64,000 bases of DNA from Terriglobia bacterium (lineage in GTDB: Bacteria > Acidobacteriota > Terriglobia > Acidiferrales > UBA7541). The notes under the pieces were generated by a model. It had not been told where the DNA came from and searched no databases. It saw nothing but the letters and a program-made list of their open reading frames with translations. Location of the stretch: assembly GCA_020073605.1 (NCBI GenBank), contig JAIQEW010000004.1, forward strand, positions 1 through 64,000, read 5' to 3'. Position numbers and translations under genes: made by a program. Shown piece by piece: positions 1 through 9,169 of the stretch (its first letter is position 1; each line of letters opens with the position of its first letter).

Positions 1-135
1 GACAGTCCCCGGCTGGAGTGCGCCCGGGTCGCTGCCCGGAGACGGATCTTTAGATACCAGGGCGCAAGATGCGACAGCCATGGCAGAAAACACGACGGCG
101 ACATGGACACATACGTTCCACATGCGATTCTTCAC
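1..135 (-). CDS. Putative lipoprotein, N-terminal part (cut by window edge)
   Basis: An open frame of 45 codons runs off the left edge. It starts with GTG at 135, preceded by a GGAGAG ribosome site 6 bases away. The translation begins VKNRMWNVCVHVAVV and has a hydrophobic stretch ending in VASC, which fits a lipobox with the Cys near residue 24. After that come Ser/Pro/Gly-rich residues as in lipoprotein linkers. Nothing is visible that would name its function. It lies on the same strand as, and downstream of, the exported repeat protein at 401-2638, separated by a long hairpin. Confidence 0.5.
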   Translation of the reverse strand, partial: MKNRMWNVCVHVAVVFSAMAVASCALVSKDPSPGSDPGALQPGTV

Positions 136-330
136 GCAAATCTCTCCAAAGGGAACCGGCGGCAGAAGTGCCACCGAGGAAGGGAACTCAAGTTTACAAC
201 GTAAATCGATGAGAAGGGTGGCCGTGCCGCGAATGCGTTACTGAACGAGTGAGTGGCAAATCGAGAGAATTTGCGATGGACCCGAGGACGGCGCCATCCG
301 GCCATCAAGGGTGCGGACCATCAAATCGAG

Positions 331-380
331 CGAGAAGCGTCGAGGTGACCAGCCGTGGGGCTGGGCCTCGACGCTTCTCG
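331..380 (-). terminator. Nested hairpin downstream of the exported repeat protein
   Basis: A perfect 15-bp inverted repeat (331-345 with 366-380) encloses a second 6-bp stem (CCAGCC at 349-354 with GGCTGG at 359-364). It lies 20 bases past the stop codon of the minus-strand gene ending at 401. There is no clear U-tract on either strand, so it may be a processing or transcript-stabilising hairpin rather than a classic Rho-independent terminator. Confidence 0.4.
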
Positions 381-400
381 TGGGACCGTCAAGAGAACCC

Positions 401-2638
401 CTACCGATGTGGCCGGGGAGCTCCGCCGCCTCCTCCGGACGGCCTGGGAGCGCCGCCACCGGACGGTCTGCTGGCAGGCGGCCTACTCGGCGCCGGGGCA
501 GGCGCACGCGTGCGGTATTGCTGCTCGCGATTTGCACCCTGAGCGCGTGCCTGCCGCTCGCGATCGAGCTGCTGAGTGACGCCTCCCGGCTGGGTAATCC
601 GCGACGGCGGCGTGGGTTGAGGTCTGGCGCCCGGCGGAGTCCGTTGAATCGGCGGCACCGGAGGTTTCGGTTGCGTTTGCTTTTGTCCCGGCTCGACTCG
701 CTCCCATTTTTGACCGTCGCGGCGATACCAGCCGTCCTTTTGACGATCGTAGACGTGCCCATCGGGCTCCGCGTATAGATCGCGCCGGGTCGTTACGCGC
801 GGCGTCGAGATTGGCCGTGGCGGTGCCGCGCCTTTTGCGGGCGGACGGAGGGGCACCGGGTGGCGGCTTCTCACGCCGGGACCGGTCCATCGGTCGTATG
901 CACTCGTATTGCGCAGGCGAACGTCCCTCGGGGTTCGCAGGACCGGGCGGTTGTACATCACGCGGTGAGTCCATCGTGGGAAGTCTCTGTCATGATCTCG
1001 CCAGCGGTGCCAATACCATCGCGACGGATACCACGGGCGCCAGTGATAGCCCCATCCCCAGTAGACGTAGTGCCAGCCGAATCCCCAAGTCCACGGGCAT
1101 GGGTACCAGAAATCGGACGCCCAGCACGGATACCCGAATCCCGTTCCGTACACGACGACGCCGTCCCAAATGAACGCGCCGAAATATCCCGGCGTGTATC
1201 CGACGTAAACGAAATCGGGCGTTGCGTCATACACGTAGACATATCTCACGTGGTAGAGCGGCGAACTGGGCGGAATCGAGTAGATATCCGGCGGGACCAT
1301 GTCACAGACTGCCCAGGGACCAAGCGGATTGTCGGCGACAAACCAGACGCCATCGTCCACGGCGTAGTATCTCCCGCCCACGAGGATGATGTCGTCCGGA
1401 GAGTTGGCGGCATACTGCATGTCCGTGCCCTCAATCCGTTTGAACTGTGGATCGCCATCGTACGTGGCGGTGAACTTGACCTGCTTGCGATTCACGGTCG
1501 CGGTCTGCGGCACCTGCGCAGCCACCACGGCTTCCCAGGCTTGTGACGTGCCGGGGATGTTGGCCAGCACAGCCGCCTTCGGATGCTCTGCGGGAATGCG
1601 GGCGAAGTCCGGAGGCAGCGCCGACCCGCGGACAAATTCCCAGGGGCCGTCGAACGACTGACTCCGGAACCACCTTCCCGATAGGAGCACGTAATACGTC
1701 TGTTCCGGGACACTCATGAAGAGGTCGCCATCCGTGTTCGTGACGTAGAGAAGTTTGGTTCCGCTGATCGGTGAAAACTGCGCTTCGCCTTTCAGCTGGA
1801 TCAATTCGGCCGGCTCGGTGCTGACGATAACTTCGGGAGGAGCGCCCGCCGGCGCAACAGTCGCGGTGCCCTGGTCTGCGGTGTCTGCCTCTTGCTGAAG
1901 AACGGTCGCGAGCGAGCCCGGAGGATTGACGGCCTTCGTCCAAGGCGCGCTCAGGTTCGGCGCCGTCATCCAGTAGCCGTCGCCCTGGAGAAAATACTGG
2001 CCGGTAGCCGGGTCCAGCACAATGACTGCCGGCGTATTGATCACACGCATCAGGTTTGTGTCCTTCACCTTTTGCATCACCGGCTGGCCATCGATCAGGA
2101 TCAGGATGGCGGGATTCTGGCTGACGTATACCTTCGGAGGGTTTGTGCCGAGGGGCTCTCCCTTTGCCTTGGCCTCGCTTTGTGTGATGGCGAGATCGGC
2201 GAGCAAGCGATCGAGTCCGATGGTGAACGTCCATTGCGACACCGCCCTCGTTGCGCTCGCGACGTAGCTGGATTTCTCATCGCCCGCGGAAGGGAATACC
2301 GCCCTTGTCACATCGATGTCGTAGAGGCTTACGAGACGCTGATCTTGGTCGAGCGTCGTCCGCGCGGAGATCCACAGTGCGCCGTAGATGGGCTGCTCCT
2401 GCTCTTGCCGGGTGATGACGATGGCGGCGCGGGCTTCGAGTTTTCCACCTTCCCATTTGTCCGCCTGGGGCTGATAGACCTGGATCTGTTCGCTATCCGA
2501 TTGAATTGTGCGCGGCCAGCCAAGATCGGTTTGCTGCGCAGAGGCCGGAATCGAAAGAAACATCACAAGGATTGCGGCAATCGCACCCGGTAGTTGATAT
2601 CGGTGCCAGGGATTCTTGCTGAAGGTTTGCAATGGCAT
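401..2638 (-). CDS. Exported repeat protein with Trp/Tyr-rich segment, function unknown
   Basis: About 745 residues. The ATG at 2638 was chosen because GGAGAAG lies 5-6 bases upstream and the protein then begins with a signal peptide (hydrophobic stretch ending SIPASAQQ). The frame is open further upstream, but that extension looks non-coding. Three internal repeats are visible at about residues 168-234, 268-335 and 389-444. Each has the pattern of a V-x-x-S/D-x-P-type start, a conserved G-T/D-x-L/M motif, an aromatic G-x-W(F) strand and a closing G/A-P-W. Residues about 502-552 are extraordinarily rich in Trp, Tyr, His and Gly. The C-terminal 150 residues are Pro/Gly/Arg-rich and look disordered. 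Similar proteins occur in other soil bacteria without known function. A surface or periplasmic role is inferred only from the signal peptide. Confidence 0.7.
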   Translation of the reverse strand: MPLQTFSKNPWHRYQLPGAIAAILVMFLSIPASAQQTDLGWPRTIQSDSEQIQVYQPQADKWEGGKLEARAAIVITRQEQEQPIYGALWISARTTLDQDQRLVSLYDIDVTRAVFPSAGDEKSSYVASATRAVSQWTFTIGLDRLLADLAITQSEAKAKGEPLGTNPPKVYVSQNPAILILIDGQPVMQKVKDTNLMRVINTPAVIVLDPATGQYFLQGDGYWMTAPNLSAPWTKAVNPPGSLATVLQQEADTADQGTATVAPAGAPPEVIVSTEPAELIQLKGEAQFSPISGTKLLYVTNTDGDLFMSVPEQTYYVLLSGRWFRSQSFDGPWEFVRGSALPPDFARIPAEHPKAAVLANIPGTSQAWEAVVAAQVPQTATVNRKQVKFTATYDGDPQFKRIEGTDMQYAANSPDDIILVGGRYYAVDDGVWFVADNPLGPWAVCDMVPPDIYSIPPSSPLYHVRYVYVYDATPDFVYVGYTPGYFGAFIWDGVVVYGTGFGYPCWASDFWYPCPWTWGFGWHYVYWGWGYHWRPWYPSRWYWHRWRDHDRDFPRWTHRVMYNRPVLRTPRDVRLRNTSAYDRWTGPGVRSRHPVPLRPPAKGAAPPRPISTPRVTTRRDLYAEPDGHVYDRQKDGWYRRDGQKWERVEPGQKQTQPKPPVPPIQRTPPGARPQPTPPSRITQPGGVTQQLDRERQARAQGANREQQYRTRAPAPAPSRPPASRPSGGGAPRPSGGGGGAPRPHR

Positions 2639-2811
2639 GTTCTCTTCTCCGCGGGAGATTCGTTCAAGGAGGGGAGGGCGTTTCGAAAATCCCACTTGGA
2701 ACGCAAGGTAAGGATTGCGCTTCCCAAGACCACCATAAATGAAGCACCTCACGATTTGATGTGACCGCCATCACACCGAGCCGCTAGGGAAGCCTGAGGA
2801 AGCCGCGCAGG

Positions 2812-3834
2812 TCAGGCGGGTACTTCGAGGGTGGCTTCGCCGGCGTAGATGCGCTTGACGATTTCTTCGATGGGCTCGTCTTCGATCAGCAAGTCGCGAA
2901 CGTCGACGGCGGCGAGAATTTGTCGGATCAAGTCGGCGGTTGCCACCCTGGCGCGGTCGAAGCGAATGCGATAGGTCAGCTCGTCCACTTGATCGAGTTG
3001 GAGACCGTCGCGTGAAAAAGCGCGGATGCCGGCAATCTGCGCGCGATCCTTCAATACGCACTTCACCTGCTTCGTGCGCAGCAGTCTTTCCTTCAGTTGA
3101 TCGAGCGGGCCGTCGTAGAGTACTCGGCCATGGTCGATGATCATGATCCGGCGGCACAACTCCTCGATGTCGTCGAGGTCGTGAGTCGTCAGCAGGATCG
3201 TGGTGCGGAATTCTCGGTTGATCGAGCGCAGGAATTGCCGGATGTGATCCTTGGCGACCACGTCGAGGCCGATCGTCGGCTCATCCAGGAAAAGCAGCGG
3301 GGGATTGTGCAATAGAGCGGCGGCCAGGTCGCAGCGCATGCGCTCGCCGAGCGAAAGCTTGCGCACCGGCGTGTACAGGTAGTCCCGTATGCCGAGGATT
3401 TCGTTGAAGCGCTCCATGCGCTCGTCGAAATCGCGCTGCGATACGTCGTAGATTCGGCGCAGCAGCTTGAACGACTCGATGACCGCGATGTCCCACCAGA
3501 GCTGCGTGCGCTGCCCGAAGACGACGCCGATCGTTTTCACGTATTGGCGGCGCTGGCGGAATGGCACGAAGCCGTTGACCTGAATCTCGCCGCTCGTCGG
3601 GACCAGGATGCCGGTCAGCATCTTGATCGTCGTGGACTTGCCGGCTCCGTTTGGGCCGATATAGCCGACCACTTCGCCGCGGTCGATCGAGAAGTTGATG
3701 CGGTCGACGGCCGCTACGGTCCGGTAATCGCGCACGAAAAGATTTTGAATCGAGCCCCAGATTCCTTCGCGGCGTTGAAACGCCCGAAAATGCTTCGATA
3801 AGTCGTGGACGTGGATCAGCGGCTCGGCGCTCAT
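2812..3834 (-). CDS. ABC-2 type transporter ATP-binding protein
   Basis: This is a cytoplasmic ATPase subunit that would energise an ABC-2 (NatA/DrrA-like) exporter. Visible motifs are Walker A GPNGAGKST at residues 60-68, the signature LSLGER near 159, Walker B LLFLDEPT followed by GLD near 180, and the switch His in LLTTHD. The 340-residue length and C-terminal extension with a regulatory-like tail fit the family. No ABC-2 permease gene follows; the next gene on this strand is the unrelated exported repeat protein. The partner may be elsewhere. It is divergent from the efflux operon at 4086, which lacks an ATPase, but it belongs to a different ATPase class from MacB/LolD. Confidence 0.85.
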   Translation of the reverse strand: MSAEPLIHVHDLSKHFRAFQRREGIWGSIQNLFVRDYRTVAAVDRINFSIDRGEVVGYIGPNGAGKSTTIKMLTGILVPTSGEIQVNGFVPFRQRRQYVKTIGVVFGQRTQLWWDIAVIESFKLLRRIYDVSQRDFDERMERFNEILGIRDYLYTPVRKLSLGERMRCDLAAALLHNPPLLFLDEPTIGLDVVAKDHIRQFLRSINREFRTTILLTTHDLDDIEELCRRIMIIDHGRVLYDGPLDQLKERLLRTKQVKCVLKDRAQIAGIRAFSRDGLQLDQVDELTYRIRFDRARVATADLIRQILAAVDVRDLLIEDEPIEEIVKRIYAGEATLEVPA

Positions 3835-4047
3835 GAACGGAGAAATTCTACCACTTGCGGCACGCCCGTGCGGGAAGGTGCGATGCCCGGACGTTCAAAC
3901 CGGGGCAATCGTCTGCCCCGCCCGGGCACCGGCTGGCATCGCTCTGATCGAACTCGGCATCATTAGGTAAGCGCCTGTGGCCACCTCCGCGATGCCATTC
4001 GCGTCAATTGCGAGGCGTTTGCATAGGCAAGCCCGGAACGGGTCTGT

Positions 4048-4053
4048 TACAAT
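4048..4053 (+). promoter_or_regulatory. Possible -10 box of the efflux operon
   Basis: TACAAT lies 33 bases before the ATG of the membrane-fusion protein in a 250-base divergent gap. No well-spaced -35 was found (a TTGCAT lies too far upstream), so this is a weak call. Confidence 0.25.
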
Positions 4054-4085
4054 TTCGTGATCCACGGGGCAGGCCGCACGCGGTC

Positions 4086-5333
4086 ATGCGGCCCATCATG
4101 GCCGAAAACAGCAAGCGAAAAAAGATCATCTGGATTGCAGGCGCGGTACTCGCGGTGTTGGTCATCGTGGTACTCGTGGTGCGCCGGCAGGCGCCGCTCG
4201 TGCCGGTCGTCGGCCTTTCGCGCGAGGATTTGAGCGCCACGATCACGAGCAACGGCAAGGTCGAACCAATCTCCGCAACGGTGGCTCGCGCTGAGTTCCC
4301 GACATTCGTTGACAAAGTGAAGGCCGTCGAGGGCCAGGCCGTGCGCCGCGGGCAGGTGATTCTCACACTCGATGCTGCGGACGTCCGGTCGCAGCTCGCG
4401 CAGGCGCGCGCCTCTCTGCTTGCGGCGCAGACCGACCTTCGCAACGCTCACGCCGGCGGGCCGCCCGACCAGGTGGCGCAGCTTGAAGGGGATTTGAAGG
4501 CGGCGCAGGTGCAGGTCAAGAACCTCGAGACTGCCGAGGCGGCGCTCGAAGGCCTTGTGGCCAAGCAAGCTGCCACGCAGGACGAACTCGCGCAAAATCA
4601 GGCCAGCCTTGCCAAGGCTCGCGCGAACTTGGCGGCTCTCGAGGCCAGAAAACAGGATTTGGTTCAACGGTCGTCGGTGAGCGTTGAGGGCGCGGGCCTG
4701 CGGGTCAGCGAGGCGCAGGAACTGGTGAAGTCGCTCGACGGGAAGGTTCGCTCAGCCACCGTCATCGCTCCCACCGATGGCACGCTGTATTCACTGCCGG
4801 TCAATCCGGGCGACTACGTGAAAGTCGGGGACACGCTCGCCGAGATGGCCGACTTGCGCCACGTGCGAGTGCGAGCCTTTGTGGACGAGCCGGACCTGGG
4901 CTTGCTCGAGCCGGACCAGAACGTCCAGGTGACATGGGACGCGAAACCAAGCCGCATGTGGACTGGCCGGACGTCGCAGGTGCCGAAGCAGGTGGTGGCG
5001 CGAGGGATGCGCAGCGTGGGAGAGGTGTTGTGTTCGGTCGACAATAGCCACCTGGAGCTGCTGCCGAATATCAACGTGCAGGTCCGGATCATGGTCCGCG
5101 AGAGGCATGGAGCCCTGGTGGTCCCGCGGGCAGCCGTACGGGAGGACAAGGGGCAACATTTCGTATTCCTGTACGCTGACAACAGAGTCCGCCGCCGCGA
5201 CATCTCGGTAGGGGTCGCCAGCGCATCCAAGTACGAAGTGCTGTCAGGTCTGTCGCCCGACGACCGCGTCGCGTTGCCGGGCGTGCAAGAGTTGAGCGAC
5301 GGGATGGAAGTGCGTGCTGGGGAGGCGAATTGA
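4086..5333 (+). CDS. Efflux membrane-fusion (HlyD/MacA-type) adaptor
   Basis: Periplasmic adaptor that links an inner-membrane transporter to an outer-membrane channel. A single N-terminal membrane anchor lies at about residues 14-32 after a Lys/Arg-rich start. It is followed by a lipoyl half-motif (VKAVEGQAVRRGQVI), a long Ala/Gln-rich coiled-coil hairpin (about 92-210), the second lipoyl half (IAPTDGTLYSLPVNPGDYV) and beta-barrel domains. Starts at 4086 and 4098 are both possible because no clear ribosome site decides between them. It is first of four genes in a compact operon, and its stop overlaps the next start. The family is known to work with MacB-type permeases, which fits the gene at 6467. 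Confidence 0.85.
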   Translation: MRPIMAENSKRKKIIWIAGAVLAVLVIVVLVVRRQAPLVPVVGLSREDLSATITSNGKVEPISATVARAEFPTFVDKVKAVEGQAVRRGQVILTLDAADVRSQLAQARASLLAAQTDLRNAHAGGPPDQVAQLEGDLKAAQVQVKNLETAEAALEGLVAKQAATQDELAQNQASLAKARANLAALEARKQDLVQRSSVSVEGAGLRVSEAQELVKSLDGKVRSATVIAPTDGTLYSLPVNPGDYVKVGDTLAEMADLRHVRVRAFVDEPDLGLLEPDQNVQVTWDAKPSRMWTGRTSQVPKQVVARGMRSVGEVLCSVDNSHLELLPNINVQVRIMVRERHGALVVPRAAVREDKGQHFVFLYADNRVRRRDISVGVASASKYEVLSGLSPDDRVALPGVQELSDGMEVRAGEAN

Positions 5334-6367
5334 GATCATCGCGCGGACGTATTACGGCAGGCATTGCCGGCGCGCTGTTTCTGGTGATCTTGTTTTCATC
5401 CCCCGCGCTTCGCACGGACGCCCGGGCGGCAGGGGCTTCGCCAGCGGATGCGACCGTGGCAATTCAGGCGGCGCAGCGTCAGTTCAACGCGGGAAACTAC
5501 GCGGCTGCGATCGCGACGCTGCAATCTGCCGTGTCGCAGAATCCGTCGAGCGCCGAGGTGTACTACTGGCTGGGGCGAAGCTACTACGAAATTCGCGATT
5601 TTGACAACGCCGTCGCCCAAGCCGAAAAGTCGGTGTCGCTCGACCCGAAAAATTCCCTCTATCACCAATGGCTCGGCCGTGCGTATGGAGAAAAGGCGGA
5701 CCGTGACAGGAGTTTTTCGCTCGCGAGGAAGGTGAAGAAGGAATTTCAGGAAGCTGTCCGCCTGAATCCATCGAACATCGATGCGCGCCGCGATCTCGAG
5801 CAGTACTGCCTCGACGCTCCATGGATCGCGGGCGGCAGCAAGGACGAGGCGCTCGAGCAGGTAAACGCCATCGCCGCGCTCGATCCGGTACAGGGACATC
5901 TGGCGCGCGCCGTGTACGCTCGCCAGGCTCTGAAGAAGCCGGACGAGGCTGAGAGCGAGGTTCGCCAGGTTCTGAGCGCCAAGCCGAAATCGGCAGACCC
6001 GTATTTCGAAGTCGTCGGATTCTTCCAGGCCCAGAACAAGCCCGCGGACATGACCGCGGCAATCCAGGCGGCGGCGCAAGTGAACCCCAACGATCCTCGG
6101 CTGGCTTATTTCAGGGGAGTCGCGGCCGTGCTTGCCAACGCCAATCTCCCGAGCGCTGAGCAGGACTTGAAATCGTATCTCGCGAGCACGCCGGACCGCA
6201 GCGACTGGCCTGCGCACGCCGCCGCCCGGGAATGGCTTGGCAGGCTCTACGAGGCGCAGGGGAAACGAGCGGAAGCGGCGGAGCAGTATCGCGCGGCGCT
6301 CCAGTTGGAGCCGCAGCGCAAGGAAGCGCGGACGCGCCTTGAAAGGCTCGAGAAGGCGGCGCGGTAA
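5330..6367 (+). CDS. Exported TPR-repeat protein
   Basis: 345 residues from a TTG start whose last two bases form the TGA stop of the upstream gene, with GGGGAGG 4 bases before it; translation is probably coupled. An N-terminal signal or anchor (hydrophobic residues about 9-25) precedes several tetratricopeptide units, such as NYAAAIATLQSAVSQNPSS and repeats near residues 60-100, 190-220 and 305-340. TPRs are protein-binding scaffolds. Its place between the adaptor and the permease suggests a periplasmic assembly or accessory factor of this efflux system; that role is inference. Confidence 0.75.
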   Translation: MRSSRGRITAGIAGALFLVILFSSPALRTDARAAGASPADATVAIQAAQRQFNAGNYAAAIATLQSAVSQNPSSAEVYYWLGRSYYEIRDFDNAVAQAEKSVSLDPKNSLYHQWLGRAYGEKADRDRSFSLARKVKKEFQEAVRLNPSNIDARRDLEQYCLDAPWIAGGSKDEALEQVNAIAALDPVQGHLARAVYARQALKKPDEAESEVRQVLSAKPKSADPYFEVVGFFQAQNKPADMTAAIQAAAQVNPNDPRLAYFRGVAAVLANANLPSAEQDLKSYLASTPDRSDWPAHAAAREWLGRLYEAQGKRAEAAEQYRAALQLEPQRKEARTRLERLEKAAR

Positions 6368-6466
6368 GACCGAATCGGATCGCGACTTCTCGCAAGCCTC
6401 TTCCACGGCGGTATCGGCTCTTCGGGCATCTGAATCTCAGATCTCGTAATTTGGACGGCATCCTGC

Positions 6467-7711
6467 ATGGCAAGCCAGCGAAACTCATCGGCTTTCTGGG
6501 GCGAGACATGGCGGCTCGCTTTGCAAGCACTGCGGGCCAACAAGGTGCGCGCCCTGCTCACGATGCTGGGGGTTGTCATCGGCAGCGGCTCGATCGTCCT
6601 GGTGGTTACGGTCGCGCTCGCGGGTCAGCGCTACGTCCTCGCGCAAATCGAAGGCGTCGGATCGAACCTGGTCTATGCCAATGCCGTCAATTCCGAGGAG
6701 CCGGGATCACTGGTGCTCGCCGATCAGATCACTCCCGCCGATGCCGCGGCTGTAAAGGAAGCCATCCCGGAATTGGTGGCTGAAGTCGCTGGGACGGATA
6801 CCCTCCCTATGACTGTGGCGGTGAGCGGACAGGAGCGCCCCATCAATCTGGTCGGCGTGACCGAAGGGTTCGAGCGCATTCGCAATCTCGCGATTCTTCG
6901 AGGGCGCTACTTCGATCAGGACGACATCTCATCCCGGAGCAAGGTTTGTCTGATTACGGAAGCGCTGGCGCGCCGGATTTTCCCGTTCGAGGATTCGGGA
7001 GGCAAGGACATCCGCGTCGGCGAGCTTCACTTCACGGTGATTGGCGTTTTCAAGGAGCGCGTGGCCACGCTCGGGCAAACCGAGATCACGCGTGAGTCCG
7101 TGATCGTCCCGTTTCCGCTGCTGCAATACTACACGGGGACGGAATATTTCAAGACGTTCTACGTGCAGACCAACAATTCCGAGGACGTTCCCGTCGTGAC
7201 GCGCCAGGTGGAGGAGATTCTGGCAGGCCGCCATCGATCGGGGGCGCAGTACCGGGTCCAGAACCTCACCGGAATTCTCGCCACGGCGCGGCACATCGCG
7301 ATGACGCTCACGGCGGTTCTGATCTTGATCGCGCTGATAGCCCTCGGGATTAGCGGCGTCGGAATCATGAACATCATGCTCGTCACGGTCACGGAGCGGA
7401 CGCGGGAAATTGGGATTCGCAAAGCTATCGGCGCTTCGCGGGACGCCATTCTGTATCAGTTCCTTATGGAGGCGCTGGCCATCAGCGGAACCGGAGCGCT
7501 CGCCGGGATCCTGATTGCCATTCTGATTCCAGCCCTCCTGGGCTTCTTGATAAGCTTCTTCCCCGACGCGGAAGGTGTTACCGTTCCCGTGTCGTGGATC
7601 TCGGTCGTGCTGGCGTTCGTAGTATCCTGCTCGACGGGCGTGGTGTTCGGCTATCTTCCCGCAAGCCGGGCGGCCAAGCTTCAGCCCACGGAATCTCTTC
7701 ACCATGAATAG
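6467..7711 (+). CDS. MacB/FtsX-like ABC transporter permease
   Basis: 414 residues with the MacB topology. The first membrane helix lies near residues 27-50 (LLTMLGVVIGSGSIVLVV), followed by a large periplasmic domain (about 55-270) and three C-terminal helices. The FtsX-family motif TERTREIGIRKAIGASR lies between helices two and three. The N-terminal ATPase domain found in MacB itself is absent, and no LolD/MacB-type ATPase gene is adjacent, so the energising subunit must be encoded elsewhere. The gene lies 99 bases after the TPR gene and overlaps the TolC-like gene by 8 bases. The likely product is the inner-membrane part of a tripartite exporter of unknown substrate. Confidence 0.87.
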   Translation: MASQRNSSAFWGETWRLALQALRANKVRALLTMLGVVIGSGSIVLVVTVALAGQRYVLAQIEGVGSNLVYANAVNSEEPGSLVLADQITPADAAAVKEAIPELVAEVAGTDTLPMTVAVSGQERPINLVGVTEGFERIRNLAILRGRYFDQDDISSRSKVCLITEALARRIFPFEDSGGKDIRVGELHFTVIGVFKERVATLGQTEITRESVIVPFPLLQYYTGTEYFKTFYVQTNNSEDVPVVTRQVEEILAGRHRSGAQYRVQNLTGILATARHIAMTLTAVLILIALIALGISGVGIMNIMLVTVTERTREIGIRKAIGASRDAILYQFLMEALAISGTGALAGILIAILIPALLGFLISFFPDAEGVTVPVSWISVVLAFVVSCSTGVVFGYLPASRAAKLQPTESLHHE

Positions 7712-9062
7712 CCTTTTGAGTCACGCCGTGAATCGACGGCCACATCCACTCACCCGAGGTGGCCGCCGCTTTGTGGCGCTCGGAGGATTGTTCCTCCTGC
7801 TCCTCGCAGCTCCCGTCCGCGGGCAAGATACCGAAAAACTGACGCTGCGCAAGGCTGTAACCCTCGCCTTGCAGAACAGCCGCGAGGTCAAGCTCGCACA
7901 GGTGCAGTACAGCGTTGCTCTCGGTGAAGCGGGTGTGGATCGCGCGGCCTTTCGGCCCAATCTGTATACGGGCGCCGGCGTGGCATACACCCACGGCTTC
8001 CCGTCGCTGCCCGGCGGCCAGGCCCCGGCCGTATTTCAATTGGACTATACGCAGGCCCTTTTCAATCCGCTGCTCAAGGGCCAGCAGCACGCCGCCGAGG
8101 AACGGGCGAAGAATCAGAAGCTCGAGCTGGACCGGACCCGCGACAACGTGATCGTTCGCGCGGCGACGGCCTATCTCGAATTGGCCAAAGTGCGCCACTC
8201 GCTCGAGCTGATGCGGAGCGAGCAGGCAAGCGGAGAAAAGATTCTCGAGGCCATCCGCGAGCGTGTCGCGGCCAATCAGGAACTTCCGATTGAAATCACC
8301 CGGAGCCAACTGACGCTCGCCCGCATTCAGGAGCGAATCGTGAAGCTCGAGGATCGCGATGCCGCACTCGAGGCACAGCTCCGCGATCTCACCGCCATTC
8401 CGGACGGCCAGTCGCTGCAGGTCGAGACCGAAGAACCTTCGCTTGCCTCCGACCTGGCCAACGCACAATCGGAAGCCGAGATCGTGAACCTCGCCATTCA
8501 GAACGACCTCAGCATCCTCGAAGCCGAGAACGAGCAGAAGGCGCGCGAGCAACTGCTGCGGGGCGCCCGCTTGAGTTACCTTCCGACGGTCGATCTCGTT
8601 GGCCAGTACAGCATCTTGAGCAAGTTCAATAACTACGATCAGTTTTACAAAACATTCGAGCGCAACAACGTCAACGTCGGAGTGCAAGTTACGATTCCCC
8701 TGTTTGCCGCGAAGACTTCTGCGAATGTCGCGCTCGCAAAGAGCCAGCTCAGCGAGGCCGAGCTGACGCTGGGCAACAAGCGCCAGGAAGTCCGCTTCGA
8801 CGTTCAGCAGAAAGCTCGCAGCGTGCGCGAGTTGGACGCCGGCAGGGAGGTGGCGCGCCTCGACCTGCAACTGGCGCAAGAGACGCTCCAGTCGGAGCAG
8901 GCCAGGTTCGATCAGGGCCGCGCCACCTTGCAGGAAATCGAGCAGGCGCGTCTCGATGAGAACGATAAATGGGTGGCGTTTCTCGATGCTGACTTCGCCC
9001 GCCAGCAGGGGCAGTTGACGCTCTTGCAGGCCACCGGCCAATTGGCCAAGGTTTTTCCGTAA
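7704..9062 (+). CDS. TolC-like outer-membrane efflux protein
   Basis: 452 residues. It has a hydrophobic signal segment (residues 24-40, ending PVRGQ) followed by the two-fold repeated outer-membrane efflux (OEP) pattern: helices such as LTLRKAVTLALQNSREVKLAQ, a strand region TGAGVAYTHG, and the second repeat with VDLVGQYSI and FAAKTSANVALAKSQ. The start overlaps the permease stop by 8 bases, so it is the last gene of the efflux operon. It would form the trimeric outer-membrane channel that docks with the adaptor at 4086. Confidence 0.87.
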   Translation: MNSLLSHAVNRRPHPLTRGGRRFVALGGLFLLLLAAPVRGQDTEKLTLRKAVTLALQNSREVKLAQVQYSVALGEAGVDRAAFRPNLYTGAGVAYTHGFPSLPGGQAPAVFQLDYTQALFNPLLKGQQHAAEERAKNQKLELDRTRDNVIVRAATAYLELAKVRHSLELMRSEQASGEKILEAIRERVAANQELPIEITRSQLTLARIQERIVKLEDRDAALEAQLRDLTAIPDGQSLQVETEEPSLASDLANAQSEAEIVNLAIQNDLSILEAENEQKAREQLLRGARLSYLPTVDLVGQYSILSKFNNYDQFYKTFERNNVNVGVQVTIPLFAAKTSANVALAKSQLSEAELTLGNKRQEVRFDVQQKARSVRELDAGREVARLDLQLAQETLQSEQARFDQGRATLQEIEQARLDENDKWVAFLDADFARQQGQLTLLQATGQLAKVFP

Positions 9063-9169
9063 GAAACCGGGCCAGAGAAGCCTTGGGCGCAGCGGCATAA
9101 TCAGTTACAATAAATCGCTTGTATATTGTTGGATTACCTGTAGTTCACGTTCTGAGGGGTGACGACTCG

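Noticed and set aside
2812-5333. The ABC-2 ATPase as the energiser of the divergent efflux operon
   Set aside because: Its class normally pairs with ABC-2 permeases, not FtsX-like ones, and it is on the opposite strand. It stays a possibility but is not supported.
7578-9098. 506-residue open frame on the minus strand opposite the TolC-like gene
   Set aside because: It mirrors a clear gene, has no recognisable domain, and its composition is what antisense of GC-rich coding DNA produces.
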